64,000 nt of DNA from Paenibacillus sp. AN1007 (GCF_040702995.1 NZ_CP159992.1:2753501-2817500); one strand, 5' to 3'. Positions 28,389 to 39,134 are shown, counted from the first letter of the stretch. The notes: generated by a model from the letters alone, not told the origin. Translations and numbers: made by a program.

Positions 28389-29822
28389 ATGATGTTAAAA
28401 GTGAACCGAAATGATGACCGTCCGATCTGGCAGCAGCTGCTCGACCAGGCTATTCACAACATTACAACCGGGAACTGGCCACCAGGTGAACTGCTTCTTC
28501 CGTCACGTGAGTTAGCCGGACGGATCGGTGTTTCACGGTCTACAATTCAGATCGTTTATGAGGAATTATTCAGCCGGGGTTATACAGTAACCTCACGTCG
28601 CGGTGGAACAAGAGTCAGCCGCTCGATCCAGGTGCTCCGTTCTTTAGAAGAGGAGCCGCCGTCCGGGCCTGTACCTCCCCCACTGCCCGTAGTAAACGAA
28701 TCCATTGCCAAGCTGCAGAGCTGGTTTGGAGATCAAGATGCACCGCAGGTGGACATTGATTTTAACCCGCACGAGCCTTATATCGATGAGACGTTCACCC
28801 AATCCTGGAGAAAATCATTTTTGCAGGTGTCTGCTGAACCCGACCTTGATATCTGGTCGTATGGGGATGCCAGAGGTTTCCTGCCGCTGCGAGAACAGAT
28901 TCAGCGTTACCTGTCCCTAGAACGAGGAATTCATATTGAAGCTGATCAGATTTTGTTAACTTCAGGCGCACAGCACAGCATTGATTTAATTACTCAGGCA
29001 CTTCTGAGCGAAGGGGACAGAGTATCCGTGGAGGACCCGGGCTTCCCTGCAGCCTGGACCACCATGAAATACCGCAAAATGCAGATCGATGCCGTACCTG
29101 TTGATGAGCAGGGACTATGTGTTGATCGCATCCACCCCGAATCCAGGCTCGTATTTGTGACTCCTTCGCACCAATGCGCCACCGGAATCATCATGTCAGA
29201 GCCGCGCAGACAGCAATTCATGCAGTTAGCCGGAAAACATGGAATGTGGATTATCGAGGACGATTACGATAGCGAATTCAGATATCGTGGAGACCCGATT
29301 CCTACCCTGTTCAGCCAGCTGCCTCAGAATACGCTTTATATGATGAGTTTCTCCAAAATGATTGCGCCCGGTATACGTTTATCCGCAATTATAGGACCTC
29401 AGGCAGCGATTGAGCGGCTTACCCAGATTCATGAACTGACTTATCGTCATTTACCCATCATGGAGCAGTTAACGCTGAATCATTTTATTGAGCGGGGGCA
29501 ATTTATGCGCCATATGAGAAGGGTTCGTAACATTTATCGCCGCAGACACGAGGTCATGACCAAAGCGATCCATTCTTCCGGTCTTAGTTCACGTTTTAGA
29601 TTAAGCGGAGTAGAAACCGGATTACATATTCTTCTTGAAGCAGATGCGTCATGTGATGAAGCAGCAATAACCTCTGCCGCCCGCAGGCAGGGGGTCTGTG
29701 TTTATCCGCTGAGCAGATACTGTCTGGAGAGTGATCGTAAGGGGTGGGTGTTAGGTTTTGCAAAAGTAGATGAGGAACGAATCGAAGAAGGCATCTCCCG
29801 ATTTGCCCGGACCGTATTATAA
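28389..29822 (+). CDS. MocR/PdxR-type regulator (GntR HTH fused to aminotransferase fold)
   Basis: A 477-aa regulator: winged-helix GntR domain at 1-75 (WQQLLDQAIHNITTGNWPPGE, RIGVSRSTIQIVYEEL), then an aminotransferase class-I-like domain with the PLP-region DDYDSEFRYRGDPIP and MSFSKMIAPGIRLS, where Lys is the PLP-binding residue. GGAG lies before the ATG pair 28389/28392; longer starts lack a site. MocR proteins sense PLP or amino-substrates and often control PLP enzymes. It converges on a leftward operon that carries two PLP enzymes and a transporter. Confidence 0.9.
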   Translation: MMLKVNRNDDRPIWQQLLDQAIHNITTGNWPPGELLLPSRELAGRIGVSRSTIQIVYEELFSRGYTVTSRRGGTRVSRSIQVLRSLEEEPPSGPVPPPLPVVNESIAKLQSWFGDQDAPQVDIDFNPHEPYIDETFTQSWRKSFLQVSAEPDLDIWSYGDARGFLPLREQIQRYLSLERGIHIEADQILLTSGAQHSIDLITQALLSEGDRVSVEDPGFPAAWTTMKYRKMQIDAVPVDEQGLCVDRIHPESRLVFVTPSHQCATGIIMSEPRRQQFMQLAGKHGMWIIEDDYDSEFRYRGDPIPTLFSQLPQNTLYMMSFSKMIAPGIRLSAIIGPQAAIERLTQIHELTYRHLPIMEQLTLNHFIERGQFMRHMRRVRNIYRRRHEVMTKAIHSSGLSSRFRLSGVETGLHILLEADASCDEAAITSAARRQGVCVYPLSRYCLESDRKGWVLGFAKVDEERIEEGISRFARTVL

Positions 29823-29833
29823 CAATTGAACAG

Positions 29834-29883
29834 AGCCCGTCAGCATTGCAAAATCGATAAGAAGATTGCAATGCTGACGGGCT
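29834..29883. repeat. Perfect 18-bp inverted repeat between convergent mocR and glyA genes
   Basis: AGCCCGTCAGCATTGCAA and its exact complement flank a 14-nt loop. It probably ends both transcripts, although neither strand has a clear T run after it. Confidence 0.7.
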
Positions 29884-29891
29884 GTATCTAT

Positions 29892-31151
29892 TTATGAGGT
29901 GAACGAGGCCCCTGCTTCGTACAGAGGAAATCGTGATGTGATCTCGCGCACACAACCGGATATGTGCTGCTTTACTTTAGTATTCGCTGGATTTTTAAAT
30001 GCAAGTGCGATCAGCTGGGCAATTTCTTTCATCTCCCCGGCACCAAGTCCTCTGGTTGTCATGGCAGGAGTTCCAAACCGAATACCGCTTGTAACTAACG
30101 GACTTGCTGTATCATGAGGAATCGAATTTTTGTTTGCCGTGATGCCTGCTTCATCCAGCATATGTTGAGCGTCTTTACCCGTAAGGCCAACGCTGCGCAG
30201 ATCAACGAGAATGAGATGATTATCGGTACCTCCAGAAACTAGAGAAAGCCCTTCATTCATTAGCGTTTCCGCCATTACTTTGGCATTATTCAGAACGTTT
30301 CTCATATAAACAGTGAAATCCGATTGCATTGCTTCCCCAAAAGCGACTGCTTTTCCCGCAATAATATGCATAAAAGGTCCGCCCTGCGTTCCTGGAAAAA
30401 CAGCTTTATCGATCGCCCGTGCCCAGGATTCTTTACACAAAATAGCACCTCCACGCGGACCACGCAGCGTCTTATGTGTCGTGGTTGATACAATATGTGC
30501 GTGCGGTACGGGGTTAGGGTGTAATCCTGCTGCAACAATGCCTGCGATGTGTGCCATATCTACAAAAAGTAAGGCTCCCACTTCGGAAGCAATTTGAGCA
30601 AAAAGTTCAAAATCAATACGCCTCGGGTATGCACTTCCGCCTGCAACGATCATTCGTGGACGATGTTTGTGAGCCAGTTTTCGAACTTCGTCAAAGTCAA
30701 TAAGACCCGTTTCTGGATCAACACCATAGGGAACAAAGTGATAAAATCTTCCTGAAAAATTAACAAGATTTCCATGTGTCAGATGACCGCCATGAGAAAG
30801 ATTCATTCCAAGAATCGTATCACCCATCTCGACTGAGGCAAGATATACAGCCATATTCGCCTGTGAACCGGAATGCGGCTGCACATTCGCATGTTCAGCA
30901 CCGAATAGTTGTTTCAGGCGATGATTAGCAATATCCTCTACCGTATCAACATGCTCGCATCCACCATAATATCTTCTGCCCGAATAACCCTCTGCGTATT
31001 TATTGGTTAATACGCTGGCTGTGGCCTCCATTACGGCTTGGCTCACAAAATTCTCCGAAGCAATGAGTTCTATCGTATCCCGCTGTCTTGCAAGCTCGTG
31101 ACGGGCTGCTGCTGCCAAAGCTTTATCTTGACTCTCTATATGTTTTAACAT
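29892..31151 (-). CDS. glyA: Serine hydroxymethyltransferase
   Basis: A 419-aa PLP enzyme interconverting serine and glycine with tetrahydrofolate. Motifs: [29 protein letters not shown]-lysine in [13 protein letters not shown], and [18 protein letters not shown]. The frame continues to 31208 and overlaps the permease gene, with other ATGs at 31184 and 31163; MLKHIESQD at 31151 aligns with the usual start, so it is chosen, with some doubt. It is the last gene of a leftward trio with a BenE-like permease and a YggS-like protein, unlike the usual housekeeping glyA surroundings, so this may be a second, specialised copy. Confidence 0.88.
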   Translation of the reverse strand: MLKHIESQDKALAAAARHELARQRDTIELIASENFVSQAVMEATASVLTNKYAEGYSGRRYYGGCEHVDTVEDIANHRLKQLFGAEHANVQPHSGSQANMAVYLASVEMGDTILGMNLSHGGHLTHGNLVNFSGRFYHFVPYGVDPETGLIDFDEVRKLAHKHRPRMIVAGGSAYPRRIDFELFAQIASEVGALLFVDMAHIAGIVAAGLHPNPVPHAHIVSTTTHKTLRGPRGGAILCKESWARAIDKAVFPGTQGGPFMHIIAGKAVAFGEAMQSDFTVYMRNVLNNAKVMAETLMNEGLSLVSGGTDNHLILVDLRSVGLTGKDAQHMLDEAGITANKNSIPHDTASPLVTSGIRFGTPAMTTRGLGAGEMKEIAQLIALAFKNPANTKVKQHISGCVREITSRFPLYEAGASFTS

Positions 31152-31176
31152 CCTGATCATCATCCCTTCCGGTTTC

Positions 31177-32382
31177 TTAACCATTCGTTCCAAGTTGTTT
31201 TTTTGCAAATTTATGATGAATTAGAAGATGCGCCATGACTCCAGCCACAAGTCCCCAAAATGCACCGCCGATGCCAAACAAAGTTACATTAGCCGCTGTT
31301 GCTAAAAATGTAATCAATGCCGTTTCCCTTCCGTTCGGGTCCGCCAGAGCGTTAGCCAGGCTGCCGCCGATCGTTCCAAGCAAAGCCAGCCCTGCTAGTG
31401 TGGCGATAAAAGCTGCTGGAAGAATTAAAAATAACGCTGCTAAGGTTACTCCGAAGATTCCGACAGTTATGTAGAAGACTCCGCAGGCAATGCCTGCTAT
31501 ATAACGCTTGGATGCATCTTCATGCGCATCTTTCCCCGTGCATATGGCTGCGGTAATGGCTGCCACGTTAAATGCATGTGAGCCGAATGGTGCGGCGATA
31601 AGTGAACCCAGGCCAGTTACCGTTAATATAGGGTTGGCACTCGTTCGAAAACCATCATTGCGAAGAACCAGCATACCTGGCATGTACTGTCCTGTCAGCG
31701 TAATAATAAATAACGGCAGGGCCACACCGAGCAGGGCCTGAATTGAAAATTCGGGAGCTGTGAATACAGGTAAAGCGACCGCGAGCTGAATGGAGCTGAA
31801 ATCGGTTTTCCCCATAATCACCAGGTAGATCAGGCCGAGAACCAATATACCAACGATGGCATAGCGAGATGTAAACCGCTTTAACACGATATAGGCGGTG
31901 AACAATAGAATAACCAGTGCAGGTTCGACCTTGGCCCCTTCAAACGCGGAGATACCAAACTGAAGTAAAATTCCTGCAAGTAACCCAGAAGCGATCCCTG
32001 GCGGAATTAATCGGACGAACCGTTCAAACAAGCCAGACATGCCCAAAATGACAAAACCAACGGCGGATATCATATAAGCACCTATGGCTTCTGAATAAGG
32101 AGTTACAGCCAGCATGGACACAAGGAAGGCTGCCGCTGGAGTAGACCACGCTGTAATGATAGGTTCTTTATAGCGGTAACTAAGCCAAATCCCCGTGATC
32201 CCCACGCCTATCGATATGGACCATATCCAGGAAGCGGTCATTTCCGGGCTTAACCCTGCTGCTTTAGCCGCTTGAAACACAAGAATGAAGGTCCCTCCAT
32301 AATTGACAATGACAGAAATTAAAGCCGCAGTCACTGGCGATATCAAATCGCGCCCACGAATCATATAAGATGCTTTTTTCAA
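31177..32382 (-). CDS. BenE-like membrane transporter
   Basis: A 401-aa membrane protein with ~11-12 helices and the benzoate/H+ symporter layout ([27 protein letters not shown] cut here; [38 protein letters not shown]). The start is TTG at 32382 with CAGGGG 6 nt upstream; an ATG six codons on is an alternative. Lying between two PLP enzymes, it more likely moves an amino-acid-like or aromatic substrate of that pathway than benzoate; this is inference. Confidence 0.8.
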   Translation of the reverse strand: MKKASYMIRGRDLISPVTAALISVIVNYGGTFILVFQAAKAAGLSPEMTASWIWSISIGVGITGIWLSYRYKEPIITAWSTPAAAFLVSMLAVTPYSEAIGAYMISAVGFVILGMSGLFERFVRLIPPGIASGLLAGILLQFGISAFEGAKVEPALVILLFTAYIVLKRFTSRYAIVGILVLGLIYLVIMGKTDFSSIQLAVALPVFTAPEFSIQALLGVALPLFIITLTGQYMPGMLVLRNDGFRTSANPILTVTGLGSLIAAPFGSHAFNVAAITAAICTGKDAHEDASKRYIAGIACGVFYITVGIFGVTLAALFLILPAAFIATLAGLALLGTIGGSLANALADPNGRETALITFLATAANVTLFGIGGAFWGLVAGVMAHLLIHHKFAKKQLGTNG

Positions 32383-32402
32383 TGTAAACCCCTGCCCCTC
32401 AA

Positions 32403-33146
32403 CTAATCTTCTATCTTTGTATGTTCGTTCCAGTAGTATTCATCGGGCAGATAACGTGGGCCAAACACATTGGTTCCCACACGAACGATGGTCGCTCCCT
32501 CTTCAATCGCCATACTGAAATCACCCGACATGCCCATCGATAACATTCCCATGTCGACACGCGAGATGTTTCTCTCTCTAATCTCTATGCTGAGCTGTTT
32601 CAACAACCGAAAACATTGACGGGTCTCTTCAGCTGATGCATGGAGTTTCCCAATCGTCATTAACCCTTTTACATGCAGCGTTTCAAATTGAGACAATTGT
32701 TCAACGAGCTCCACTGCTTGCTCTGGAGAAGCACCGAATTTACTTTCTTCATAGGACGTATTGATTTGTACTAGAATGTCCATTGTGCGCTGTTCTTTGA
32801 CAAGCTGGTCATGTAAGACCTGCCCGAGCTTCAGACGATCCACCGAATGGATCATGGTCACATACTTAATAACCTCCTTTACTTTATTCGTCTGCAGATG
32901 TCCGATAAAATGCCATTCCACCGCTTTGGACTGCTCCATAAGAGGATATTTATCTCGCAGTTCCTGCACCTTGTTTTCTCCAAACAGCTGTTCACCTGCC
33001 TGCACAGCGATCTGTAACTTCTCAAGCGGCACCGTTTTCGTCGCTAAAAGCAGCTGCACATCGGTAACGTTTCTCCCAGAAGCCTTGCAGGCCAGAGCCA
33101 TTTGTTTTCTAACCATTTTCAAATTTTCTTCAACCGGATAATCCAA
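32403..33146 (-). CDS. YggS/YlmE-like PLP-binding protein
   Basis: A 247-aa member of the alanine-racemase N-terminal fold without the second domain. Landmarks are LLLATKTVP (PLP lysine), FGENKVQEL, WHFIGHLQTNK, HSVDRLKL, VQINTSYEESKFG and SMGMSGDFSMAIEEG. Such proteins manage PLP supply. TTG start at 33146 with AAAGGGG 8 nt upstream. In Bacillota the housekeeping copy sits in the division cluster beside sepF; here it is first in a trio with a transporter and glyA, suggesting a dedicated role. Confidence 0.88.
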   Translation of the reverse strand: MDYPVEENLKMVRKQMALACKASGRNVTDVQLLLATKTVPLEKLQIAVQAGEQLFGENKVQELRDKYPLMEQSKAVEWHFIGHLQTNKVKEVIKYVTMIHSVDRLKLGQVLHDQLVKEQRTMDILVQINTSYEESKFGASPEQAVELVEQLSQFETLHVKGLMTIGKLHASAEETRQCFRLLKQLSIEIRERNISRVDMGMLSMGMSGDFSMAIEEGATIVRVGTNVFGPRYLPDEYYWNEHTKIED

Positions 33147-33309
33147 GCAGGATACCCCTTTCTACTCGCCATTTGAATGACAGTATAACAACCTATGGAC
33201 TGAATATGTATATCCAAAGATATTGTTTTTGTCCAATCCAAAACGTTGTGATGTGCAATTGGATTCAGGTACGAGTCTGGTTCGAGCTCAATCAACTATG
33301 ATTTCCACG

Positions 33310-33350
33310 AAAAAAAAATCCCGTTCCGGCTTTTTCGCCAGAGCGGGATT
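33310..33350 (-). terminator. Terminator of the rbs operon
   Basis: On the minus strand AATCCCGCTCTGGC pairs with GCCGGAACGGGATT, then a run of eight or more Ts. Confidence 0.9.
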
Positions 33351-33376
33351 CATATATTACTTATTAAATATTGAAT

Positions 33377-34309
33377 TTATTGATTTACGTTTTCCTTGGT
33401 AACCAGCTTCAATTCAGCCGGGATGGATTTCTCAACCTGTTTACCGCTCAGCACATCCAATGCCGCCTGCAGCGCAAGCTGTCCGATTAGTTCGGGCTGC
33501 TGAGCTACGGTCGCTGTAAGTTTGCCATCCTGAATCGATTTAATGGCATCATCGTTACCGTCAAATCCGATTACCGGGATATCTTTACCTGAGCTTTGAA
33601 TCGCTTCGATGGCACCCAGAGCCATCTCGTCATTGTGTGCAAATACGGCTTGTACTCCCGGATTCCCCTGCAGCAAGTTCTCCATAACATTCAGACCTTT
33701 GGAACGGTCAAAGTCAGCAGATTGTTTGGCAACCACATCCAGCTTCTGATCTGCAATCTCATGGAATCCTTTGCCCCGCTCCCGGGTAGCAGATGCACCT
33801 GGCACACCTTCAAGTTCAATAACTTTGGCCCCCTCACCCAGCTGCTTCACGATATATTCGGCTGCCATACGTCCACCCTTCGCATTATCGGATGCAACGA
33901 GAGCTGCAACTTCACCTTTATCTGCCGAACGATCCAGCGTAATTACCGGAATGCCAACACTATTAGCGGATTGAACCGCTGTAGAGATCGCTGCGGAATC
34001 TGCCGGGTTGATGAGTAAGGCGTCTACACCCTGCTGAATCAGATCGTCCACATCATTCGTCTGTTTCGCGGAGTCATTCTGAGCATCCACCACGACAACC
34101 TGAATGCCTTGTTTCTGAGCTTCTGCAACGACACCATCTTTCAAGGACACAAAGAACGGATTATTTAGTGTCGAGATCGACAAACCAATCTTTTTCTGCT
34201 CTTTGCCTCCCGCCGTCTTCGGTTTCGCCCATCCTGGTGGTTCCAGCGAGCATCCGGCGAGAACAACAATCAGCATCATACTTACCAGCGTTAATATCCA
34301 TTTTTTCAT
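33377..34309 (-). CDS. rbsB: Ribose ABC transporter substrate-binding lipoprotein
   Basis: A 310-aa lipoprotein with lipobox VLAGC (Cys19). The mature protein follows RbsB: IGLSISTLNNPFFVSLKDG, DAQNDSAKQTNDVDDLIQQGVDALLINPAD, VAHNDEMALGAIEAI and VIGFDGNDDA. It binds ribose outside the membrane for RbsC/RbsA. It is the last gene of the rbsR-K-D-A-C-B order, 16 nt after rbsC. Confidence 0.95.
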   Translation of the reverse strand: MKKWILTLVSMMLIVVLAGCSLEPPGWAKPKTAGGKEQKKIGLSISTLNNPFFVSLKDGVVAEAQKQGIQVVVVDAQNDSAKQTNDVDDLIQQGVDALLINPADSAAISTAVQSANSVGIPVITLDRSADKGEVAALVASDNAKGGRMAAEYIVKQLGEGAKVIELEGVPGASATRERGKGFHEIADQKLDVVAKQSADFDRSKGLNVMENLLQGNPGVQAVFAHNDEMALGAIEAIQSSGKDIPVIGFDGNDDAIKSIQDGKLTATVAQQPELIGQLALQAALDVLSGKQVEKSIPAELKLVTKENVNQ

Positions 34310-34324
34310 GTTGAATTCTCTCCC

Positions 34325-35296
34325 TTACGCAGTTTTCTTGCGGTCCAGCAGGACAGCGATAGCAATAACGACACCCTTCACAACCATCTGATAAAAGGAG
34401 TTCACACCGAGCAGGTTCAGACCGTTATTCAGTACTCCGATAATCAACACACCAATCAATGTACCTACAATGCGTCCCCGACCGCCGGAAAGACTTGTTC
34501 CGCCGAGTACAACTGCGGCGATAGCGTCCAGTTCGTATGATGTACCTGCCGTAGGTTGAGCAGAATTCAGACGGGATGTCAGAATTGCACCAGCAAGCGC
34601 TGCAAGCATACCTGCGAGGGAATAGATCATAATTTTCACACGGGATACCTTGATACCCGAGATAATGGAAGCTTTCTCATTACCGCCGATAGCGTACGTT
34701 TTGCGGCCGAAGGCCGTTTTATGCAAAATGGTCCACAGAATGACAAAGGTAATCAGCATCGTAATCGCTGGTACCGGAATGCCAAGCAGGTAACCGCGTC
34801 CAAACAACTGGAACAGCAGACTGTCACCCAGACCTGTTATCGGGTTACCGTTGGTGTATACCAGCGTCAAACCTCGGAAAATAGTCATTGTAGCAAGGGT
34901 TGCGATAAATGGCGCCATGTTCCCCTTGGTAATCATCAGTCCATTCACCATACCCATGACTCCACCAAGGGCAACCCCGATGATAATAGAGAGAATCGGA
35001 TCAAGACCGGATAACATCATATTGGCTACGAACGCACTGGATAGTGCAAGTATAGAACCAACCGACAGGTCAATCCCGCCAGTGAGAATAACAAACGTCA
35101 TCCCAAACGCAATCAGTGCATTAATGGAAACCTGACGGAGCAGATTCAAAATGTTAAGCGGTTCCAAAAAACTTGGATTAAGCACGGAAACGATAACAAT
35201 CAGGATGATTAATCCGAGTAATGGTCCGAGTTTCTGCGTTACGCCTGACAAGCGGAAACCACTTTTGGCTGTTTTATTGTTCTGCATCGTTGTCAT
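34325..35296 (-). CDS. rbsC: Ribose ABC transporter permease
   Basis: A 323-aa membrane protein with ~8-10 helices and the RbsC motifs LRQVSINALIAFGMTFVILTGGIDLSVGS (cut) and AVVLGGTSLSGGRG near the C-terminus. It starts 1 nt after the rbsA stop, so translation is coupled. Confidence 0.95.
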   Translation of the reverse strand: MTTMQNNKTAKSGFRLSGVTQKLGPLLGLIILIVIVSVLNPSFLEPLNILNLLRQVSINALIAFGMTFVILTGGIDLSVGSILALSSAFVANMMLSGLDPILSIIIGVALGGVMGMVNGLMITKGNMAPFIATLATMTIFRGLTLVYTNGNPITGLGDSLLFQLFGRGYLLGIPVPAITMLITFVILWTILHKTAFGRKTYAIGGNEKASIISGIKVSRVKIMIYSLAGMLAALAGAILTSRLNSAQPTAGTSYELDAIAAVVLGGTSLSGGRGRIVGTLIGVLIIGVLNNGLNLLGVNSFYQMVVKGVVIAIAVLLDRKKTA

Positions 35297-35297
35297 G

Positions 35298-36779
35298 TTA
35301 CTGTCCCCCTGTAGCTAGAGTCATAATGTGTTCCTGTGTCGCTTGTTCCTTCGGCAGCACGCCGGTAATACGCCCTTCATGCACAACCGCAATGCGGTCA
35401 CTCATGCCCAGCACTTCAGGCAGTTCGGACGAAACCATGATAATCGCTACCCCGCGGTCCGTCAGTTCGTTCATGAGCTGATATATCTCACGTTTTGCAC
35501 CAACATCCACCCCGCGAGTAGGCTCGTCCAGAATGAGAACACTCGGACCAATACCTACCCATTTGGCAATAACGACCTTCTGCTGGTTCCCTCCCGACAA
35601 GTTACGAGCCGCGGTTTCCGAGGATTGCGTTTTGATCTGCAGCCGTTTAATCAGTGTGTCCACAAACTCCTGCTCTTTGGAGGTCGAGATGAAACCTTTG
35701 CTTGAAAAGCTGAACAGATTCGTCAGTGCCATATTCTCACGGATGGAAAAATCGAGCACCAGCCCTTCATCCTTCCGGTCTTCCGTAATAAAACCGATGC
35801 CATGCTTCACCGCATCGGATGGTTTGCGAATGTTCACCTTTTTACCGCGAATATGGATCTCTCCACTGTCTAGACGGTCCAGACCAAAGATCGCTCTCAT
35901 GATCTCTGTTCGCCCCGAACCCATCAGACCAGAGAAACCTAATACTTCGCCAGCTTTCACATCAAAGCTGACATTTTCGAACAATTCTTTGCGGTTCGCG
36001 TTTCGAACTTCCAATATCACTTCACCATATTTCGGTTTACGGGAAGGATAACGCTCGGTCAGCTCACGACCAACCATCTTGCGCACAACTTCATCGAAGT
36101 TTGTATCAGGAATCGCTTTGGTATCAACGGTACGTCCGTCACGCATAATCGTGATGCGATCACAGATGGTGAAAATCTCCTCCATCCGGTGTGAAATGTA
36201 GACAATCGATACACCGTTCTTACGTAAAGACCTGATGACCTCAAACAGCTTCTGAATCTCACGTTCCGTTAAGGCTGCTGTAGGTTCATCCATAATAATG
36301 ACTTTGGCATTGGTCATCAGCGCTTTGGCAATCTCAATCATCTGCTGCTGTCCAACAGAGCACTCTCCGGCAGGACGTTCCAGAGGAATATCGACCGACA
36401 GTTTGGCAAACTGCTCACTGGCAAGCGCTTTCATTTGTCTTGTATTCAGCAGACCCATGGAGGACGATATCTCCTTACCGATAAACAGGTTATCCAGCAC
36501 CGTCATCTCCGGCCAGACATTCAGCTCTTGGTGAATGAACGTAATACCGAGCTGCTCCGCTTCTTTCGGACTGCCAAAATACGTTTCCTTCCCATCTATC
36601 TTGATCGTTCCCTGATCACGCTGGTGCAGGCCAATCAAAATGTTCATCAGTGTTGACTTACCAGCGCCGTTTTCTCCCATCAGGGCATGAACCTCACCGT
36701 CTTTTAATTCGAAATCCACGCCGCTCAGCACTTGATTGGTGCCAAACGCTTTGTGAATGTTATGCATCTGAATGTGCAT
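35298..36779 (-). CDS. rbsA: Ribose ABC transporter ATP-binding protein (double ATPase)
   Basis: A 493-aa protein with two ATPase halves. First: Walker [13 protein letters not shown], signature [15 protein letters not shown], Walker [12 protein letters not shown]. Second: [39 protein letters not shown]. The second P-loop is degenerate as usual in RbsA. GGGAGG 7 nt before the ATG at 36779 sets the start; the frame runs 16 codons further up without a site. Confidence 0.95.
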   Translation of the reverse strand: MHIQMHNIHKAFGTNQVLSGVDFELKDGEVHALMGENGAGKSTLMNILIGLHQRDQGTIKIDGKETYFGSPKEAEQLGITFIHQELNVWPEMTVLDNLFIGKEISSSMGLLNTRQMKALASEQFAKLSVDIPLERPAGECSVGQQQMIEIAKALMTNAKVIIMDEPTAALTEREIQKLFEVIRSLRKNGVSIVYISHRMEEIFTICDRITIMRDGRTVDTKAIPDTNFDEVVRKMVGRELTERYPSRKPKYGEVILEVRNANRKELFENVSFDVKAGEVLGFSGLMGSGRTEIMRAIFGLDRLDSGEIHIRGKKVNIRKPSDAVKHGIGFITEDRKDEGLVLDFSIRENMALTNLFSFSSKGFISTSKEQEFVDTLIKRLQIKTQSSETAARNLSGGNQQKVVIAKWVGIGPSVLILDEPTRGVDVGAKREIYQLMNELTDRGVAIIMVSSELPEVLGMSDRIAVVHEGRITGVLPKEQATQEHIMTLATGGQ

Positions 36780-36793
36780 AGTGCAGCCTCCCT

Positions 36794-37195
36794 TTAACCA
36801 AAATAAACCCCCGATTGTAAAATGCAATTGGCATACGGCGCAGCCTCGCCAGTGCGTATAACCGCCTTTACCTGCCGGGTTAAGGCTTTGAATTGTTCAT
36901 GATTCACGCTGTCATCGATAACTTCTGTCCCAAACTTCTCTTTCAGGTAGGTGAGTGTCTGGGGATTGCCTTCTTGAATCTCACTGGCTATGATGACCTT
37001 CTCAATCACCATGTCGTCCGCAATGACGTCCAGCACTTCGCGGAAGCTCGGTGTACCATACTTAAGTGCAAGGTCAATCTTGAGTACACCATCCGGAACG
37101 GGCAGGCCCGCATCCGCAATGGCAATCTGATCGGTGTGACCCAGGTCAGACAAGATTTTAGAAATGTGACTGTTCAAGATGCCGTTTCTTTTCAT
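36794..37195 (-). CDS. rbsD: D-ribose pyranase
   Basis: A 133-aa protein matching RbsD along its length ([30 protein letters not shown], cut; catalytic His in LGHTD; C-terminal [17 protein letters not shown]). It converts beta-pyranose to furanose ribose for the kinase. It lies between rbsK and rbsA. Confidence 0.95.
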   Translation of the reverse strand: MKRNGILNSHISKILSDLGHTDQIAIADAGLPVPDGVLKIDLALKYGTPSFREVLDVIADDMVIEKVIIASEIQEGNPQTLTYLKEKFGTEVIDDSVNHEQFKALTRQVKAVIRTGEAAPYANCILQSGVYFG

Positions 37196-37240
37196 ATCAA
37201 GTTCCCCTTTATTTCATTTGCAGACTTCTCTTTAGTTGGT

Positions 37241-38119
37241 TTATAGAGTCTCCTCTACTTCGTCCCGAGTTGGCATACCGCCCTGAGCACCAAACTTGGT
37301 TACGGATAGAGACGCTGCCCGATTGGCAAAACGTACACTGTCCTGAATCGATTTGCCTTCAGCCAGAGCGACTGCAAATGCTGCATTAAACGTATCACCT
37401 GCTCCGGTTGTATCTACAGCTTCGACTTTGTAGGTTGGCACAAGCACTTCTTCATGACCATCAAAATATCGAACCCCTCTGCTGCCTTCTGTGATAAACA
37501 GCTTGTTCGGATGCTGACGGAGTGCTTCTGCAGGCTTCATATCTCGAAATAAAATTTCGGCCTCATGTTCATTCGGCGTAATATAGGCTGCGTTATCAAT
37601 TACTTCTTGCGGTACTTCACGGGCCGGAGCGGGGTTCAACAGTAATGGTGTTTTGTATTCCGCACACAACCGGCTAACATGAAGCACCGTTTCCTCCGGG
37701 ATTTCCTGCTGGATGAGTACAATGTCCGCGTTACGGATCGCTTCGGCTGCTTGATCCACGTAAGCAGGGGTCACTTCGCGATTGGCTGCTTCAACAACAA
37801 TAATGCTATTATCTCCTTCGGCCAGGATGATATGAGCAGTGCCGCTTTCTGAATGTGTAACCGGTTTCACATTATCCGTATTTACACGATTAGCTTTAAA
37901 ATTCTCTAAAATTTCTGTACCGAATGCATCATCGCCAACGCGGCCGATCATGATAACTTCAGCTCCCAAACGAGCTGCTGCAACGGCTTGGTTAGCACCT
38001 TTCCCGCCGGGTACGGTTTTGAAGCTCTCGCCAAGCACGGTTTCACCCGCGCCTGGTCTTCTGGAGGATGTCACGACCAAATCCATTGAACTGCTGCCAA
38101 TTACACATATGTTAGCCAT
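37241..38119 (-). CDS. rbsK: Ribokinase
   Basis: A 292-aa PfkB-family kinase: N-terminal GSSSMDLVVTSSRRPGAGET, PGGKGANQAVAAARLG, and the anion hole/base DTTGAGDTFNAAFAVAL with catalytic Asp. It phosphorylates ribose at O5. Its start overlaps the rbsR stop by 8 nt, so repressor and kinase are co-translated. Confidence 0.95.
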   Translation of the reverse strand: MANICVIGSSSMDLVVTSSRRPGAGETVLGESFKTVPGGKGANQAVAAARLGAEVIMIGRVGDDAFGTEILENFKANRVNTDNVKPVTHSESGTAHIILAEGDNSIIVVEAANREVTPAYVDQAAEAIRNADIVLIQQEIPEETVLHVSRLCAEYKTPLLLNPAPAREVPQEVIDNAAYITPNEHEAEILFRDMKPAEALRQHPNKLFITEGSRGVRYFDGHEEVLVPTYKVEAVDTTGAGDTFNAAFAVALAEGKSIQDSVRFANRAASLSVTKFGAQGGMPTRDEVEETL

Positions 38120-39101
38120 CTTTTCTCACCTTTCTCGTTGTTCCCCGTTCAATGAACGACACGGGAAGCTGTATGTTTTTGTTCTCCATGTTATTTTGCT
38201 CTACTAATTGAATAAGTAATCCTGCTGCTTCTCTGCCCATCTCATATGCTGGCTGACGAATCGTAGATAAGGCCGGTGACAATAACCCGCTCATCGGAAT
38301 ATCGTCAAACCCGATAACCTGCACATCATGCGGGACACTCTTTCCGATTCGATAGGCTTCATGCAGTACCGCCATCGCGGCTATGTCATTACTGGCAATA
38401 ACGCCATCCGTGTCCGGATATTTACTGAACAGCTCTTCTGCCCATACCCCCGCCTCATTGAATGAGAAAGAGGTCGTTTGAATGACCTCATAACCGAGCC
38501 CCGCTTCACGGATGACTTCAACTGCGCCTTCAAAACGATCTTGAGCTGGCCGAATATGGGAAGGTCCCTGCATCACAGTAATACGCCTGCTGCCGCGCTC
38601 AATCATTTCCTTGGCAGCGAGTCTTCCGCCTTCTCTGCCATCGGCATAGACCGAAGGTCGATCCAATGAAGTTCGATCTAGAAATACGACAGGAATCTTT
38701 AGTTTTTCATATATTGAAGAGTGAGGATAATTGGTGGAAGAGATCACACCCACCACGTTATTCTGGATAAACGTCTGGATGTAATCCTGCTCCTTCCGTT
38801 CATCCTCATCGCTGTTTCCAAATATTAATCTGTAATCCTGTTCCTGCATGCGATCCTCCACACCTCTTGCAAGCTGCGGAAAATAAGGATTCGCGATGTC
38901 TGGAAGCAGTAACCCAATCAATTTTGACTTGCGTGTGTATAGTGAGCGAGCCACTTCATTTGGCGAAAAGTGAAGTGCTTTCACTGCTTCTTCCACTTTC
39001 TTGCGTGTATCCGCATGAACATAACCCCTGTCATTAATCACTCTGGATACTGTGGCTACCGATACACCCGCCAGATTCGCTACGTCTTTAATGGTTGTCA
39101 T
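38112..39101 (-). CDS. rbsR: LacI-family ribose operon repressor
   Basis: A 329-aa repressor. The N-terminal HTH and hinge (TIKDVANLAGVSVATVSRVIN; FSPNEVARSLYTRKSKLIG) are followed by a sugar-binding domain. AGGAG precedes the ATG. It is the first gene of the operon, and a perfect 18-bp palindrome lies 16 bp before it, so it probably represses its own operon until ribose is present. Confidence 0.94.
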   Translation of the reverse strand: MTTIKDVANLAGVSVATVSRVINDRGYVHADTRKKVEEAVKALHFSPNEVARSLYTRKSKLIGLLLPDIANPYFPQLARGVEDRMQEQDYRLIFGNSDEDERKEQDYIQTFIQNNVVGVISSTNYPHSSIYEKLKIPVVFLDRTSLDRPSVYADGREGGRLAAKEMIERGSRRITVMQGPSHIRPAQDRFEGAVEVIREAGLGYEVIQTTSFSFNEAGVWAEELFSKYPDTDGVIASNDIAAMAVLHEAYRIGKSVPHDVQVIGFDDIPMSGLLSPALSTIRQPAYEMGREAAGLLIQLVEQNNMENKNIQLPVSFIERGTTRKVRKDG

Positions 39102-39116
39102 GAAAAGTTCTCCTTA

Positions 39117-39134
39117 TGTGTAACCGGTTACACA
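39117..39134. promoter_or_regulatory. Putative RbsR operator
   Basis: TGTGTAACCGGTTACACA is a perfect 18-bp palindrome with a central CG, the LacI-family operator form, directly before rbsR. Confidence 0.8.

Noticed and set aside
35533..36051. A 172-codon plus-strand frame
   Set aside because: Antisense to rbsA, whose two ATPase domains are fully recognisable.
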